From contig NZ_JBAJEY010000003.1 of NCBI RefSeq assembly GCF_039822285.1, positions 172,442 to 236,441 of the forward strand: a stretch of DNA of 64,000 nucleotides, written 5' to 3'. The translations under genes were made by a program, and so were the position numbers. This DNA comes from Thiofaba sp039822285 (GTDB lineage Bacteria; Pseudomonadota; Gammaproteobacteria; Halothiobacillales; Halothiobacillaceae). Under the pieces are notes generated by a model. The model was not told where the DNA came from. It did no database searches and saw only the letters and a program-made list of their open reading frames with translations. The first letter of the stretch is position 1. The number at the start of each line of letters is the position of its first letter. Shown in pieces: positions 1 to 11,373 of the stretch.

Positions 1-341
1 AGGGTGTAGCGGTTGAGCCCCATGTCCATGCCGACCATAACGAAGTCCACCGAGGCCGCCCCGGCCTTGGGCAGGGCGGCCTCGGGCAGGCGCAGTTCGA
101 GCTCGAAGGGGCGCAGGGGGCGCACATCGCCGCTAAGCTGTAGCGCCAGCATGCGGGGCGGATCGGAAACGGTGCACGGCCCGCCCACCGGGGAGCAGGA
201 CGGCGCGGGGAGCTTGACCACCTGCCCGGCGAAGGGCAGGTCGGGGGCGCGCAGGCGTGAGAAGTCGTGCTGGAGGACGTACAGCAACAGGCCGATGACC
301 ACTGCACTCCCCAGCCACCATTTCGCATCGCTCATCTGCAT
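1..341 (-). CDS. membrane-anchored protein of unknown function (3' end outside window)
   Basis: The frame is open from an ATG at 341 to the window edge (113 codons seen, no stop), so the C-terminus is missing. Residues about 8-24 form one hydrophobic anchor near the N-terminus, after which the chain looks periplasmic, with a short C-x6-C pair (CSPVGGPC) and the phrase VGMDMGLNRY near the cut. The start is supported by a GAGGGG Shine-Dalgarno eight bases upstream. A second in-frame ATG lies at 335. I do not recognise a named family with certainty. The Met/Asp-rich phrase resembles small exported proteins seen near cytochrome oxidase or copper genes, but that is only a family impression. Confidence 0.6.
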   Translation of the reverse strand, partial: MQMSDAKWWLGSAVVIGLLLYVLQHDFSRLRAPDLPFAGQVVKLPAPSCSPVGGPCTVSDPPRMLALQLSGDVRPLRPFELELRLPEAALPKAGAASVDFVMVGMDMGLNRYT

Positions 342-402
342 GTTGCTATCCCCTCAGCCTCAGGCTGAGCAAGGTTAGCCGATCGCCCCTCCCTGGAACA
401 GC

Positions 403-465
403 TGTAGGGGCGGCGCCCCGCCGCAATGAGGCACAAGGCCATCGGCCCGGGGGCGGGCCTCCTAC
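403..465. repeat. GTAGGAG...CTCCTAC palindromic intergenic repeat, copy 1
   Basis: A unit of about 63 bases begins TGTAGGGGCGGCGCCC and ends GGGCGGGCCTCCTAC, so the ends are roughly complementary. The same unit recurs at 535, 17660 and 39843, with halves at 2155 and 57031-57122, always outside genes. The stretch 342-610 holds only this copy, the next copy and a small hairpin at 504-523 (8-bp stem AACCATCC). Confidence 0.8.
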
Positions 466-534
466 TATGCAGGTTGAATTTTCGCCTTGTGCGGGCGCTC
501 CAAAACCATCCTGATGGATGGTTCTGAACCCCCG

Positions 535-597
535 TGTAGGAGCGGCGCCCCGCCGCGATGGGGCGTAAGGCCATCGGCCCGAGGGCGGGCCTCCTAC
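535..597. repeat. GTAGGAG...CTCCTAC palindromic intergenic repeat, copy 2
   Basis: Second copy of the unit at 403-465, in the same orientation and separated from it by about 70 bases. It ends shortly before the stop of the coiled-coil gene. The spacer between the two copies contains TTTTCGCCTTGTGCG, which recurs at about 17769 beside another copy, so unit plus spacer may travel together. Confidence 0.8.
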
Positions 598-610
598 GCG
601 CTGGGTGGAA

Positions 611-1117
611 TCAGTCCTTCAAACGTGCCTTGATGTTGCGGTAGTGCAGGGCCAGATCGTCCTTGAGCTGACGCGCGGCCTCGGCGGCCTCGTCCAGCGC
701 CGCGCCGGTCTTGTCTTTCAGGGCATCGATCCGGGCAAGCAGGGTATTCCAGCCCTTCTCGGCCTCCTCCCACTCTTCGCGCACCTCCATGCCCATCAGC
801 TTGGTCTGCAAGCGCAATTCGTCGCGCATCTGGCGCAGATCGTCCATGCCCTCGGCAAGGCGTTCCATGGGCTTGAGCCTGCGATATTGCCCCTCCAGCT
901 CGTCCACCAGCTGACGGAATGACTCCATCATCTCGCTGGCCTGATAGGAGCCTTCGCTGCGGATGCGGCGCAGGGCGTTGCCCATGCGCTCCCATACCCG
1001 CTCGGCCTCCTGCCATTCCTCACGCGCCTCCATGCCCAACAGGTGCATCTGCACCTGCAACTCGTCGCGCTGCTGCTTGAGGGCCTCAACCGTGGTATCG
1101 AACTGTTCCTTGATCAT
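611..1117 (-). CDS. coiled-coil protein with an internal duplication
   Basis: A protein of about 168 residues, almost entirely charged helix (Glu, Arg, Lys, Leu, Gln), predicted coiled coil, with no signal peptide or membrane segment. The ATG at 1117 is chosen over a GTG at 1126 because GAGGTG lies six bases upstream. Two blocks of about 40 residues repeat 81 residues apart: each carries RDEL, then a GMExREEW motif, then an amphipathic helix. This implies duplication of an ancestral hairpin. Both neighbouring intergenic stretches hold repeats, and no operon partner is seen. The function is unknown. A structural or membrane-associated role, as for other short coiled-coil proteins, would be a guess. 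Confidence 0.75.
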   Translation of the reverse strand: MIKEQFDTTVEALKQQRDELQVQMHLLGMEAREEWQEAERVWERMGNALRRIRSEGSYQASEMMESFRQLVDELEGQYRRLKPMERLAEGMDDLRQMRDELRLQTKLMGMEVREEWEEAEKGWNTLLARIDALKDKTGAALDEAAEAARQLKDDLALHYRNIKARLKD

Positions 1118-1161
1118 CACAATCACCTCGCTGGGACAGGGTCATAGACGAGTGTAGACCA

Positions 1162-2082
1162 TTACCACCAGGCACGGATGCCGGCCACGCCCTGTGCGCC
1201 CAGTCCCACGGCGACGGGAAGCTCCGCCTCCCCCACCCCGCCCAGGGCGTAGACCGGCAGGGCATGATCGGCGATCAGCGCGGCAAAGCGCGGCCAACCC
1301 AGCGTTTCCGCGCCGGGGTGCGAGGCGGTGGGGAGCACGGGGGAGAGGAAGGCGTAATCCAGCCCGAGCCTCGCGGCCTGGGCCAGTTCGACCTCGTCAT
1401 GGCAGGAGGCTCCCACCCAGGTCAGGCCCTCCGGCCGCGACGACATGGCCATCAGTCGGTGGCGATTGAGGTGCACGCCATCCGCGCCGAGGCGCAAAGC
1501 CGTCTCGGGATCGGCATTGAGGATGGCGCTCGCCCCTGCGGCGCGGATCAGGGGGATGGCGTGGCTGGCGAGCGCCAAGGCCTGCCCTCCGCGCAGCACG
1601 ACCATCCTGATTCCCTGGCCCAAGGCGCGTTCAAGACGGGTAAGGAACTCTGCCTCGGATGCGACCTCGCCGGTAATCAGACAACGCGACGGCAGGGCCA
1701 GGGCATTGACGATCGGCCGGTTGGCAGCCGGAAAGTCGCGCGCCTTGAGCGCGGCGGGCTCGACCCAATCGAGCGGCTGCCCCAGCCGGCCGCAGGGCTC
1801 CCCTCGCCAGGCGCTCACCCGCCAGACGTGTAACACCACTTCGCGCTCCGGATAGTGGTGGCGGACATCCATCCAGTGGTGGGCCTTAAGCGGCCGGAGG
1901 CCGACCTCTTCCTCGAGTTCGCGCACCAGGGCATCGTGCTCGGACTCGCCCGGTTCGAGCTTGCCACCGGGGAACTCCCACAGCCCGCCGAGGGGCTGAT
2001 GGGGCAGGCGGCGGGCGATCAGCACCCGGCCATCATCCCCCTGGATGACGGCGCAGACCACGCGCAAGGGAGGTTTGTCCAT
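1162..2082 (-). CDS. mutT: Nudix hydrolase (MutT type) fused to a ThiE-like domain
   Basis: About 306 residues. The N-terminal half is a MutT-type Nudix domain. Its Nudix box spans residues 40-62 and fits G-x5-E-x7-R-E-U-x-E-E-x-G-U, expected to hydrolyse oxidised dGTP (8-oxo-dGTP) to the monophosphate. From about residue 130 the chain resembles thiamine-phosphate synthase (TIM barrel, GADGVHLN and ALGGVG motifs), but the usual substrate-binding entry is altered to VVLRG, so it may not make thiamine phosphate. This fusion is a known gammaproteobacterial architecture. The start at 2082 has AAGGG seven bases upstream; an ATG at 2097 is in frame. It lies downstream of argJ and secA on the same strand. 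Confidence 0.85.
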   Translation of the reverse strand: MDKPPLRVVCAVIQGDDGRVLIARRLPHQPLGGLWEFPGGKLEPGESEHDALVRELEEEVGLRPLKAHHWMDVRHHYPEREVVLHVWRVSAWRGEPCGRLGQPLDWVEPAALKARDFPAANRPIVNALALPSRCLITGEVASEAEFLTRLERALGQGIRMVVLRGGQALALASHAIPLIRAAGASAILNADPETALRLGADGVHLNRHRLMAMSSRPEGLTWVGASCHDEVELAQAARLGLDYAFLSPVLPTASHPGAETLGWPRFAALIADHALPVYALGGVGEAELPVAVGLGAQGVAGIRAWW

Positions 2083-2154
2083 CCTTTCGCCCTTCATCGG
2101 TTCTGGCTTGAGGCCGCCACGGCACGCGACCCCCATGGGCCCAGCGAAGTGGAA

Positions 2155-2180
2155 GATCGGCCCGGGGGCGGGCCTCCTAC
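2155..2180. repeat. right half of the GTAGGAG...CTCCTAC repeat
   Basis: The sequence GATCGGCCCGGGGGCGGG followed by CCTCCTAC matches the right half of the units at 403 and 535. The left half is not recognisable here. It sits in the 137-base gap between argJ and the Nudix gene. Confidence 0.65.
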
Positions 2181-2219
2181 GAGCGGTGACGGGTAGGCTC
2201 CGCGACGGCTGATGCGCCC

Positions 2220-3446
2220 TCAGCTGCGGTATTCCGCGTTGATCTTCACGTAGTCGTAGGAGAAATCGCAGGTCCAGACCGTCTCCTGCGCCTCGCCGCG
2301 CCCAAGATCCACGCGGATGGTGATCTCCGGCTCTTTCATCACCGCCGCCGCCTCGGCCTCCACATAGGCCGGATGGCGACCGCCGTGCTCCGCCACCAGC
2401 ACCGGCCCCAGCCACAGGCGCACGGTGTTCACGTCCAGGTCGGTAATGCCGGCATAGCCGATGGCGGCCAGCAGGCGGCCGAGGTTGGGGTCGGAGGCGA
2501 ACAACGCGGTCTTGATCAGCGGGGAATGGGCGATGGCCTTGCCGACCTTCAGGCACTCCTCGCCATTGCGCCCGCCCGTCACCTCGATGGTGACGAACTT
2601 GGTGGCGCCCTCCCCGTCGCGCGCCAGGGCCTGGGCGAGGAACACAGCCACCTCACGCACGGCGCCGTAGAGCGCGGCATAGCCCGCCGACTGCTCAGAG
2701 TCGATGCTCACGCCCGCGGTGCCCGCGGCGATCAGGATGAAGCTGTCGTTGGTCGAGGTGTCACCGTCCACCGTCACCCGGTTGAAGGAGACGTTGGTGA
2801 TCTCGCGCAGCATCTTCTCCAGGAGCGGCTGAGCCACGGCGGCATCGGTAGCAACATAGCCGAGCATAGTGGCCATGTTCGGATGGATCATGCCGGAGCC
2901 CTTGGCAATGCCGGTGACGGTGACGGTCTTGCCATCGATCTCCACCTGGCGGGAGAGCCCCTTGGCGACGATGTCGGTGGTCATGATCGCCTCGGCGGCG
3001 ACCTCCCAGTTCGCCTCGCCGAGATGGGCCAAGGCCTTTGGCAGACCCGCCTCGATCCGATCGACCGGCAACGGCTCCATGATCACCCCGGTGGAGAACG
3101 GCAGCACCTGCTCGGGCGCACAGCCCAGCTGCTGGGCCAGTGCCTCGCACACCCGGCGGGCGCGCGCCAGCCCATCCTCCCCGGTGCCCGCATTGGCATT
3201 GCCGGTGTTGACCACCAGGGCGCGGATCGGCTCACCCTTGGCGAGGAATTCACGGCAGAGGGTGACCGGGGCGGCGCAGAAACGGTTCTGGGTGAACACA
3301 CCAGCGACGCGCGCCCCTTCGGGCAGGGTCATGACCAGGAGGTCCTTGCGGTTGGCCTTGCGCACGCCGGCCTCGGCCACGCCCAGGCGGATGCCGGCAA
3401 TGGGCTTGAGGCTGCCGGGAGCGGGGGGATTCAGGTTGACAGGCAT
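2220..3446 (-). CDS. argJ: bifunctional glutamate N-acetyltransferase / ornithine acetyltransferase
   Basis: A 408-residue ArgJ. In arginine synthesis it moves the acetyl group from N-acetylornithine to glutamate, and bifunctional forms also use acetyl-CoA. The precursor cleaves itself: the conserved ATML site is at residues 192-195, so Thr193 becomes the N-terminal nucleophile of the beta chain. The family motif GSGMIHPN (about 183-190) precedes it, and the length is normal. The start at 3446 has AGGAG seven bases upstream. The gene follows secA on the same strand across 115 bases, an order (secA-argJ-mutT) also found in pseudomonads. Whether this copy is mono- or bifunctional cannot be told from sequence. 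Confidence 0.95.
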   Translation of the reverse strand: MPVNLNPPAPGSLKPIAGIRLGVAEAGVRKANRKDLLVMTLPEGARVAGVFTQNRFCAAPVTLCREFLAKGEPIRALVVNTGNANAGTGEDGLARARRVCEALAQQLGCAPEQVLPFSTGVIMEPLPVDRIEAGLPKALAHLGEANWEVAAEAIMTTDIVAKGLSRQVEIDGKTVTVTGIAKGSGMIHPNMATMLGYVATDAAVAQPLLEKMLREITNVSFNRVTVDGDTSTNDSFILIAAGTAGVSIDSEQSAGYAALYGAVREVAVFLAQALARDGEGATKFVTIEVTGGRNGEECLKVGKAIAHSPLIKTALFASDPNLGRLLAAIGYAGITDLDVNTVRLWLGPVLVAEHGGRHPAYVEAEAAAVMKEPEITIRVDLGRGEAQETVWTCDFSYDYVKINAEYRS

Positions 3447-3561
3447 GATGGGACTCCTGCTTCCTTGGGGTAGGGGAATGGAAAGAGACGGGTGAGGGCT
3501 GGCCCTTTACCCCCCGCTCCGCGCCCGGAGGCGGGAGAGGGGCGCAAAGGATGGCGTCAGC

Positions 3562-6306
<2,745 letters not shown>

Positions 6307-6459
6307 CGCGAAACATTTTTCCTTGGAGAGATCCCTTGAACGGCCCTTGAGCCACTCAACGAGGCAGGTACGAAGCCGCTTTCTAGGCGACAGAACCGGC
6401 TCATCTTAGACCAGAGCCCCCGCCTTTGGTAGGCTGAACGCTTGCCGGAGATCCCCGCC

Positions 6460-6900
6460 ATGGCCCTTGAGCGCCCCACCCTTCCCGCCACGCTGCTCGC
6501 CCACATCCAGCGCCGCCAGGCGCTCGAGGACGCCCTGCGCCGCGCCCTGCCCGAGGAGCTTGGCAGGCATGTGTTTCTGCTCAATGTCCGCGGCGATACC
6601 TTGGTCCTGGGTTGCGACGTGCAGGCCCTGATCACCCCGCTGCGCTTCCAGGCCCCCAAGCTTTTGGCCGCTGCTGGCGAGATGCTCCATGAGGGCCGGC
6701 CCGTGCGCGTGGCCTGGCGCACCCTCCCCCCGCCTCCCGAACGCAGCTCGCCGCTGCACCCCCGCTACCCGTCCGCCGAGATCGCGGAGGGGGTGGAGGC
6801 CGCCGCCCGCTGCGTCACCGACCCCAAGCTCGGCTCGGCCCTGCACCGGCTGGCGCGGGCGGTGGGCAAGAGAAGACCGGAGACTGACCGCCCCAAATGA
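6460..6900 (+). CDS. dciA: DciA-like DUF721 protein (replicative helicase loader/operator)
   Basis: About 146 residues. The N-terminal 80 residues fit DUF721: an initial helix, then a compact alpha/beta fold with the phrase GDTLVLGCDVQALITPLRFQAPKLL. The C-terminal tail is basic and probably disordered. DciA is the predicted ancestral loader of the DnaB helicase in bacteria lacking DnaC. The neighbourhood supports this, because DUF721 genes sit between lpxC and secA in many gammaproteobacteria, as here. The ATG at 6460 has CGGAG nine bases upstream; a TTG at 6442 is a weaker alternative. A GC-rich 8-bp hairpin without a T-run (6904-6922) follows the stop. Confidence 0.8.
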   Translation: MALERPTLPATLLAHIQRRQALEDALRRALPEELGRHVFLLNVRGDTLVLGCDVQALITPLRFQAPKLLAAAGEMLHEGRPVRVAWRTLPPPPERSSPLHPRYPSAEIAEGVEAAARCVTDPKLGSALHRLARAVGKRRPETDRPK

Positions 6901-6939
6901 CGCGGGGCGCCACTGGCGCCCCGGAGATGACATAGGCAG

Positions 6940-7597
6940 GTTCACAACAGCAAGGTTTTCTGGAAACCCCTGCGTGGACCAAAGGATGCTTTCCCCCCTC
7001 GGCCGCGCCGTGACGAGGCCGACCGGAGGGAGGTCAAACGGCCAGGGAGGGCCGTTTGAGGTTCGCCGCCACAGGATGTGGCGTCGAACCGGCCTCCCGG
7101 AGGCGGTCTCGGCACGGGAACCCCGAAGGGGCGCGGCTGTGGGGCGTCCTTCTTTTCGCCCCGCATCGAAGACGAGCAAGAAAAGGGGCTCGCCCGCCTC
7201 AGTGCGCGACTCGACGAAGTCCAAACCTTAACGGCGGGCGAAACAGTCCCACCAGCCTATCTCCATGAGGTTTTAAACAACCGTTGAAGTGTTTTTTCGC
7301 CCGCTTCAACGCTTGTTGCTTCGAGCATACGCCCGTGCAAGCGGGCGAGTGACTTTTCTTGCTCGTGCAAGAAAAGTCACCAAAAGAACACGCCCCCGCA
7401 GGGCCGGCCCTTCGGGCAAACCCTGGCCTGATCTGCTCCAGCCGGGCCGCCCCGACGTGACTTCCTGTCACGGCGGGGCTGAATGGACCTTCCTTGGTCC
7501 ATTCACCCGGCCTTCACAGACCAGGCCAGGGCGACCCCGAGGGGGATTTTCCCTCTCCCCCTGCCCCTCTCCCGCTTGCGGGAGAGGGGTGTAAAGA
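6940..7597 (+). repeat. two-armed structured repeat element, copy A
   Basis: About 650 bases without a convincing gene. Two arms point away from a centre near 7275. The right arm carries hairpin H1 at 7349-7380 (14-bp perfect stem, loop TCGT), H2 at 7449-7479 (6 bp, one mismatch, 6 bp, five-base loop), H3 at 7480-7505 and H4 at 7564-7589 (CCCCTCTCCCGC, two-base loop). The left arm, in reverse, carries H2 at 7060-7090, H3 at 7034-7059 and a degraded H1 near 7152-7185. The whole unit is homologous to the minus strand of 14535-15214. It ends just before the lpxC stop. A reading frame at 7289-7594 looks like a by-product of the repeat. Confidence 0.8.
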
Positions 7598-7618
7598 AAA
7601 CCTTGGTTATGCCGCCGC

Positions 7619-8551
7619 TCAGGCCGCAGCCATCAGGGGATGATGGTAGGCAATCGGCAGTTCCGCATCGTTGAGGAAGATCACCTCCTCCCACGCCGCG
7701 GGGTCCGCCAGCAGGGCGCGCAGCAGGGCGTTGTTCAGCGCATGGCCGGTCTTGTGGCCGGTGAAGGCGCCGATCAGGCTGTGACCGAGCAGGTAGAGAT
7801 CGCCGATCGCATCGAGGATCTTGTGCTTGACGAACTCATCACCAAGGCGCAAACCATCCTCGTTGAGGATGTGCTCATCCCCCACCACGATGGCGTTCTC
7901 CAGACTTCCGCCCAGGGCGAGGTTCTGCGAGCGCATCATCTCCAGGTCCTTCATGAACCCGAAGGTCCGCGCGCGGCTGACTTCCTTGACGAAGCTGGTG
8001 GTGGAGAAGTCGATCTCGGCCGTCTGCGCGGTCTCGTTCAACACGGGGTGGTTGAAGTCGATGGTCATGCGCACACGGAAGCCGTCATGCGGCTCGAAGC
8101 GCGCCCATTTGTCGCCATTGCGCACCTCGACCGGACGTTTGATGCGGATGAAGCGCTTGGGCGCGTCCTGCTCCTCGATCCCGGCAGACTGGAGGAGGAA
8201 CACGAACGGGCTGGCGCTGCCATCCATGATCGGGGTCTCCGGGCCATCCAGTTCGATGTGCACGTTGTCGATCCCGAGCCCCGCCAAGGCGGACATCAGG
8301 TGCTCGACGGTGGAGATCTTCACCCCATCCTTCACCAGGGTGGTGGAGAGGGTGGTCTCACCGACGTTCATCGGATGGCCCTGGATGGCCGGACTGCCCG
8401 GCAGATCCGTGCGATGGAAGACGATGCCCGTATCCGGCGCCGCCGGGCGCAGGGTGAGCATCACCCGCTGCCCGGTGTGCAGCCCGATCCCGCTGGCGCG
8501 GATGACGTTCTTGAGCGTGCGCTGTCGAATCAAAGCTTGGTCCAGACCCAT
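7619..8551 (-). CDS. lpxC: UDP-3-O-acyl-N-acetylglucosamine deacetylase LpxC
   Basis: A 310-residue zinc deacetylase catalysing the committed step of lipid A synthesis. Zinc ligands are His84 (TVEHLMSAL), His243 and Asp247 (VKHKILDAIGD), with catalytic His270. These sit five residues later than in E. coli LpxC (79, 238, 242, 265), so the start used adds five residues (MGLDQ) to the usual N-terminus. It is followed by repeat element A and preceded by htpG at 45 bases on the same strand. Usually lpxC ends the mra/fts cluster; here it stands apart from ftsZ, at least within the window. Confidence 0.97.
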   Translation of the reverse strand: MGLDQALIRQRTLKNVIRASGIGLHTGQRVMLTLRPAAPDTGIVFHRTDLPGSPAIQGHPMNVGETTLSTTLVKDGVKISTVEHLMSALAGLGIDNVHIELDGPETPIMDGSASPFVFLLQSAGIEEQDAPKRFIRIKRPVEVRNGDKWARFEPHDGFRVRMTIDFNHPVLNETAQTAEIDFSTTSFVKEVSRARTFGFMKDLEMMRSQNLALGGSLENAIVVGDEHILNEDGLRLGDEFVKHKILDAIGDLYLLGHSLIGAFTGHKTGHALNNALLRALLADPAAWEEVIFLNDAELPIAYHHPLMAAA

Positions 8552-8596
8552 TTCAATGATCGGATTATGACACAGACACGCCCGCTACGCCCGAGC

Positions 8597-10438
8597 TCAG
8601 GCACCAGTCATCAGCCGGTTGAGCTTCTGCACGAAGCCCGCCCCATCCTCCAGCTGCCCGCCCTCGGCCAGCAGGGCCATCCCGAGCAGCACGCCCGACC
8701 AGTCGACGATGCGCGCCTCATCCGTCTCGCCTTTCAGGCGCCTGAGCAAGGCGTGCTCCGGGTTGATTTCCAGGATCGGCAAGGTCTCCGGCACCGGCTG
8801 GCCGGCCTCACGGTAGAGGCGCTTGAGGTGGGGCGGCAGGTCATATTCGTCCAGCACCACACAGGCCGGTGATTCGACCAGGCGACTGGAGAGGCGCACC
8901 TCCTTGACCTTGCCCTCCAGGGCCTTCTGGATGCGCTGGAGCAGCTCGTTTTGCGTCTCGTCCGCCTTGGGCGCCTCGCCCTCGGGGCGCACGCCCTCGC
9001 GGTTGATGTTGCGGATCGGCTTGCCTTCGAACTCGGTGAGGTGCGGCAGCAGCCACTCGTCGATCGCGTCGGTCAGCAGCAGCACCTCGGTGCCACGCGC
9101 ACGGAAGCCCTCCAAGTGCGGGCTGTGCCGGGCCGCGGCCTCGCTCTCGGCGGTCAGGACGTAGATCGCCTCCTGCCCTTCCTTCATGCGGGCAACGTAG
9201 TCGGCCAAGGAGACGTCCTGCCCCTTGCTCGCCTCATGCGTCGAGGCAAAGCGCAGCAGGCGGGTGATCTGCTCGCGGTGGGTCGGATCCTCGGCCAGCC
9301 CCTCCTTGAGCACCCGACCAAACAGGGACCAGACCTTGGCATACACCTCCGGCTTGTCCTTCGCCAGTTCCTCCAACAGGTTGAGCACGCGCTTGGTCAG
9401 TCCGTTGCGGATCTGGTTGAGCACCTCGCTCGACTGCAGGATCTCGCGCGAGACATTGAGCGGCAGGTCGGCGGCATCCACCACCCCGCGCACGAAGCGC
9501 AGGTAGCGCGGCAGCAGGCGCTCGGCATCATCCATGATGAACACGCGGCGCACGTACAGCTTGATGCCATGTTTGGCCTCGCGATCCCACAGGTCGAACG
9601 GCGCGCGGCCGGGGATGTAGAGCAGGTTGGTGTATTCGGTGCGGCCCTCGACCCGGTTGTGGGTCCAAGCGAGCGGGGCTTCCCAGTCGTGGAAGGTCTG
9701 CTTGTAGAACTCGGTGTAATCCTCGTCCTTGAGTTCGGCCTTGGGCCGTGCCCACAGCGCGGTGGCCTGGTTGATCCGCTCAAGCTCTTCCCCACCCTCC
9801 TTCTTCATCATGATCGGGAAGGTGATGTGCTCGGAGTAACGGTGGACGATGCCGCGCAAACGCCAGGGGTCGAGGAACTCATCCTGCCCTTCTTTGAGGT
9901 GGAGGACGATCTCGGTGCCACGCCCCGCACGCTCGATGTTCTCGATGGTGTAGGCCCCCGTACCTTCCGAGCTCCAGTGCACCCCATGCTCGGCGCTCAG
10001 TCCCGCGCGGCGGGTAAAGACATCCACCCGATCGGCGACGATGAAGGCGGAGTAGAAGCCCACGCCGAACTGGCCGATCAGCTGGGCATCCTTCGCCTTG
10101 TCACCGGAGAGGCTCTCGAGGAAGTGTTTGGTGCCACTGCGGGCGATGGTGCCGAGGTTGTCGATCACCTCCTGACGGCTCATGCCGATGCCGTTGTCGC
10201 GCACCGTCAGGGTGCGGGCGGCCTTGTCGACGGCGAGTTCGATGCGCAGTTCGCTGTCGCCCTCGTACAGCCCGCCGTCCCCGAGCGCCTCGAAGCGCAG
10301 CTTGTCGCAGGCGTCGGAGGCGTTCGAAACCAATTCGCGCAGGAAAATCTCCGGATGGGAGTAGAGCGAATGGATCATCAGGTGCAGAAGTTGACGCACC
10401 TCGGTCTGGAATTCGAGCGTCTCGGTTTGACGTTCCAC
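8597..10438 (-). CDS. htpG: HSP90-family chaperone HtpG
   Basis: A 613-residue cytosolic Hsp90 chaperone with the usual order: N-terminal GHKL ATPase domain (ELVSNASDACDKLR around residues 35-50, DNGIGMS around 80-90, GQFGVGFYSAF around 120), middle client-binding domain, and C-terminal dimerisation domain without the eukaryotic MEEVD tail. The length is close to E. coli HtpG (624). It lies between ogt and lpxC, a placement I do not know as conserved. No heat-shock (sigma-32) promoter is evident by eye in the 59 bases upstream of the start. Confidence 0.97.
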   Translation of the reverse strand: MERQTETLEFQTEVRQLLHLMIHSLYSHPEIFLRELVSNASDACDKLRFEALGDGGLYEGDSELRIELAVDKAARTLTVRDNGIGMSRQEVIDNLGTIARSGTKHFLESLSGDKAKDAQLIGQFGVGFYSAFIVADRVDVFTRRAGLSAEHGVHWSSEGTGAYTIENIERAGRGTEIVLHLKEGQDEFLDPWRLRGIVHRYSEHITFPIMMKKEGGEELERINQATALWARPKAELKDEDYTEFYKQTFHDWEAPLAWTHNRVEGRTEYTNLLYIPGRAPFDLWDREAKHGIKLYVRRVFIMDDAERLLPRYLRFVRGVVDAADLPLNVSREILQSSEVLNQIRNGLTKRVLNLLEELAKDKPEVYAKVWSLFGRVLKEGLAEDPTHREQITRLLRFASTHEASKGQDVSLADYVARMKEGQEAIYVLTAESEAAARHSPHLEGFRARGTEVLLLTDAIDEWLLPHLTEFEGKPIRNINREGVRPEGEAPKADETQNELLQRIQKALEGKVKEVRLSSRLVESPACVVLDEYDLPPHLKRLYREAGQPVPETLPILEINPEHALLRRLKGETDEARIVDWSGVLLGMALLAEGGQLEDGAGFVQKLNRLMTGA

Positions 10439-10497
10439 GGCTTGATGCTCCTTGAGTGACGAAAACGAGCGCGAATTTGGGGATCAGGGGCGGGATT

Positions 10498-10962
10498 TCA
10501 AGCCCCCTCGCGGGCGAGCAGCCAAGCCTTGCGCCGCCGTCCCTCCTCGCTTGCCCCCGCATACCCTCCAAGCCCCTGCGCGGCAACGATGCGATGACAG
10601 GGAATCATGATAGGGATGGGATTGGCGCGCAGGGCCCCACCCACGGCGCGGGGAGCAGTTCCTAGCCGCGCGGCCAGTTCGCCATAGGTCAGCGTCTGCC
10701 CCGGCGGAATGTCCGCAAGCGCCCGCCAGACCCGTTGCTGGAACGGCGTCCCCGCCGGGGCGAGAGGAGGGAGGTCAGGAAGGGGATCGCGGGCAAAATA
10801 GGCCGTAAGCCAGGCCAGAGCCTGCATGGCACAAGGACCAGGCGGGTCGGGAACAGGGACAGGAGGGAACGGGAGGTCAGCGACCGCTACGACCGCGCCA
10901 TCGACACAGCTAACTTGCAGCCAGCCGAGCGGCGTATGCAGGACCCCCTGTTCAACTGCCAT
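10498..10962 (-). CDS. ogt: methylated-DNA--protein-cysteine methyltransferase
   Basis: A 154-residue suicide repair protein that moves O6-methyl or O4-alkyl groups from DNA to its own cysteine. The acceptor motif PCHRIV places the nucleophile at Cys122. The helix-turn-helix segment GQTLTYGELAARLG and the arginine-finger region AVGGALRANP precede it. The N-terminal domain is short and proline-rich, as in Ogt/AdaC-type enzymes. The GYAGASEEGRRRKAWLL ending is standard. It lies downstream of the rplS operon terminator on the same strand, so it probably has its own promoter. Confidence 0.93.
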   Translation of the reverse strand: MAVEQGVLHTPLGWLQVSCVDGAVVAVADLPFPPVPVPDPPGPCAMQALAWLTAYFARDPLPDLPPLAPAGTPFQQRVWRALADIPPGQTLTYGELAARLGTAPRAVGGALRANPIPIMIPCHRIVAAQGLGGYAGASEEGRRRKAWLLAREGA

Positions 10963-10974
10963 GCGTCAGAAACA

Positions 10975-10999
10975 ACAAAGGCCCCGTCGGGGCCTTTGT
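10975..10999 (-). terminator. intrinsic terminator of the rpsP-rimM-trmD-rplS operon
   Basis: An 11-bp perfect stem (ACAAAGGCCCC paired with GGGGCCTTTGT) around a three-base loop. On the minus strand it is followed by TTGTTTCTG. It lies six bases after the rplS stop. Confidence 0.75.
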
Positions 11000-11005
11000 G
11001 GGCTA

Positions 11006-11368
11006 TCAGGAAGCGCGCGAGGCGAGCTTTTCCTTGATGCGTGCGGACTTGCCGGTACGGCCGCGCAGGTAGTAGAGCTTGGCGCGACGCACATCGCCCT
11101 TGCGCTTGACCTCGATGCTGGCGACGTTCGGGCTGTAGAGCGGGAAAACGCGCTCAACGCCTTCGCCATGGGAGATCTTGCGCACGGTGAAGGCGGAGTT
11201 CAGACCGCGGTTGCGCTTGGCGATCACCACACCCTCGAAGGCCTGCAGACGCTCGCGGTCGCCTTCCTTCACCCGCACATTCACGACGACGGTGTCACCC
11301 GGGGCGAAGTCCGGGCGCTCTACGCCGGCCATCATTTCAGCTTCAAGCTGAGAAATCACGTTGCTCAT
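11006..11368 (-). CDS. rplS: 50S ribosomal protein L19
   Basis: About 120 residues, full-length bL19, located at the 30S-50S interface. The core FAPGDTVVVNVRVKEGDRER and the basic C-terminal half RRAKLYYLRGRTGKSARIKEK are diagnostic. It is the last gene of the conserved rpsP-rimM-trmD-rplS operon. The start chosen (11368) places GAGG eight bases upstream; an ATG at 11374 overlaps the trmD stop (TAATG), so the two genes are translationally coupled. The terminator hairpin follows directly. Confidence 0.98.
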   Translation of the reverse strand: MSNVISQLEAEMMAGVERPDFAPGDTVVVNVRVKEGDRERLQAFEGVVIAKRNRGLNSAFTVRKISHGEGVERVFPLYSPNVASIEVKRKGDVRRAKLYYLRGRTGKSARIKEKLASRAS

Positions 11369-11373
11369 GTTCA

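Noticed and set aside
1655..2082. Nudix/ThiE as two separate genes
   Set aside because: One continuous frame with no internal start or ribosome site between domains, and the fusion is known in gammaproteobacteria.
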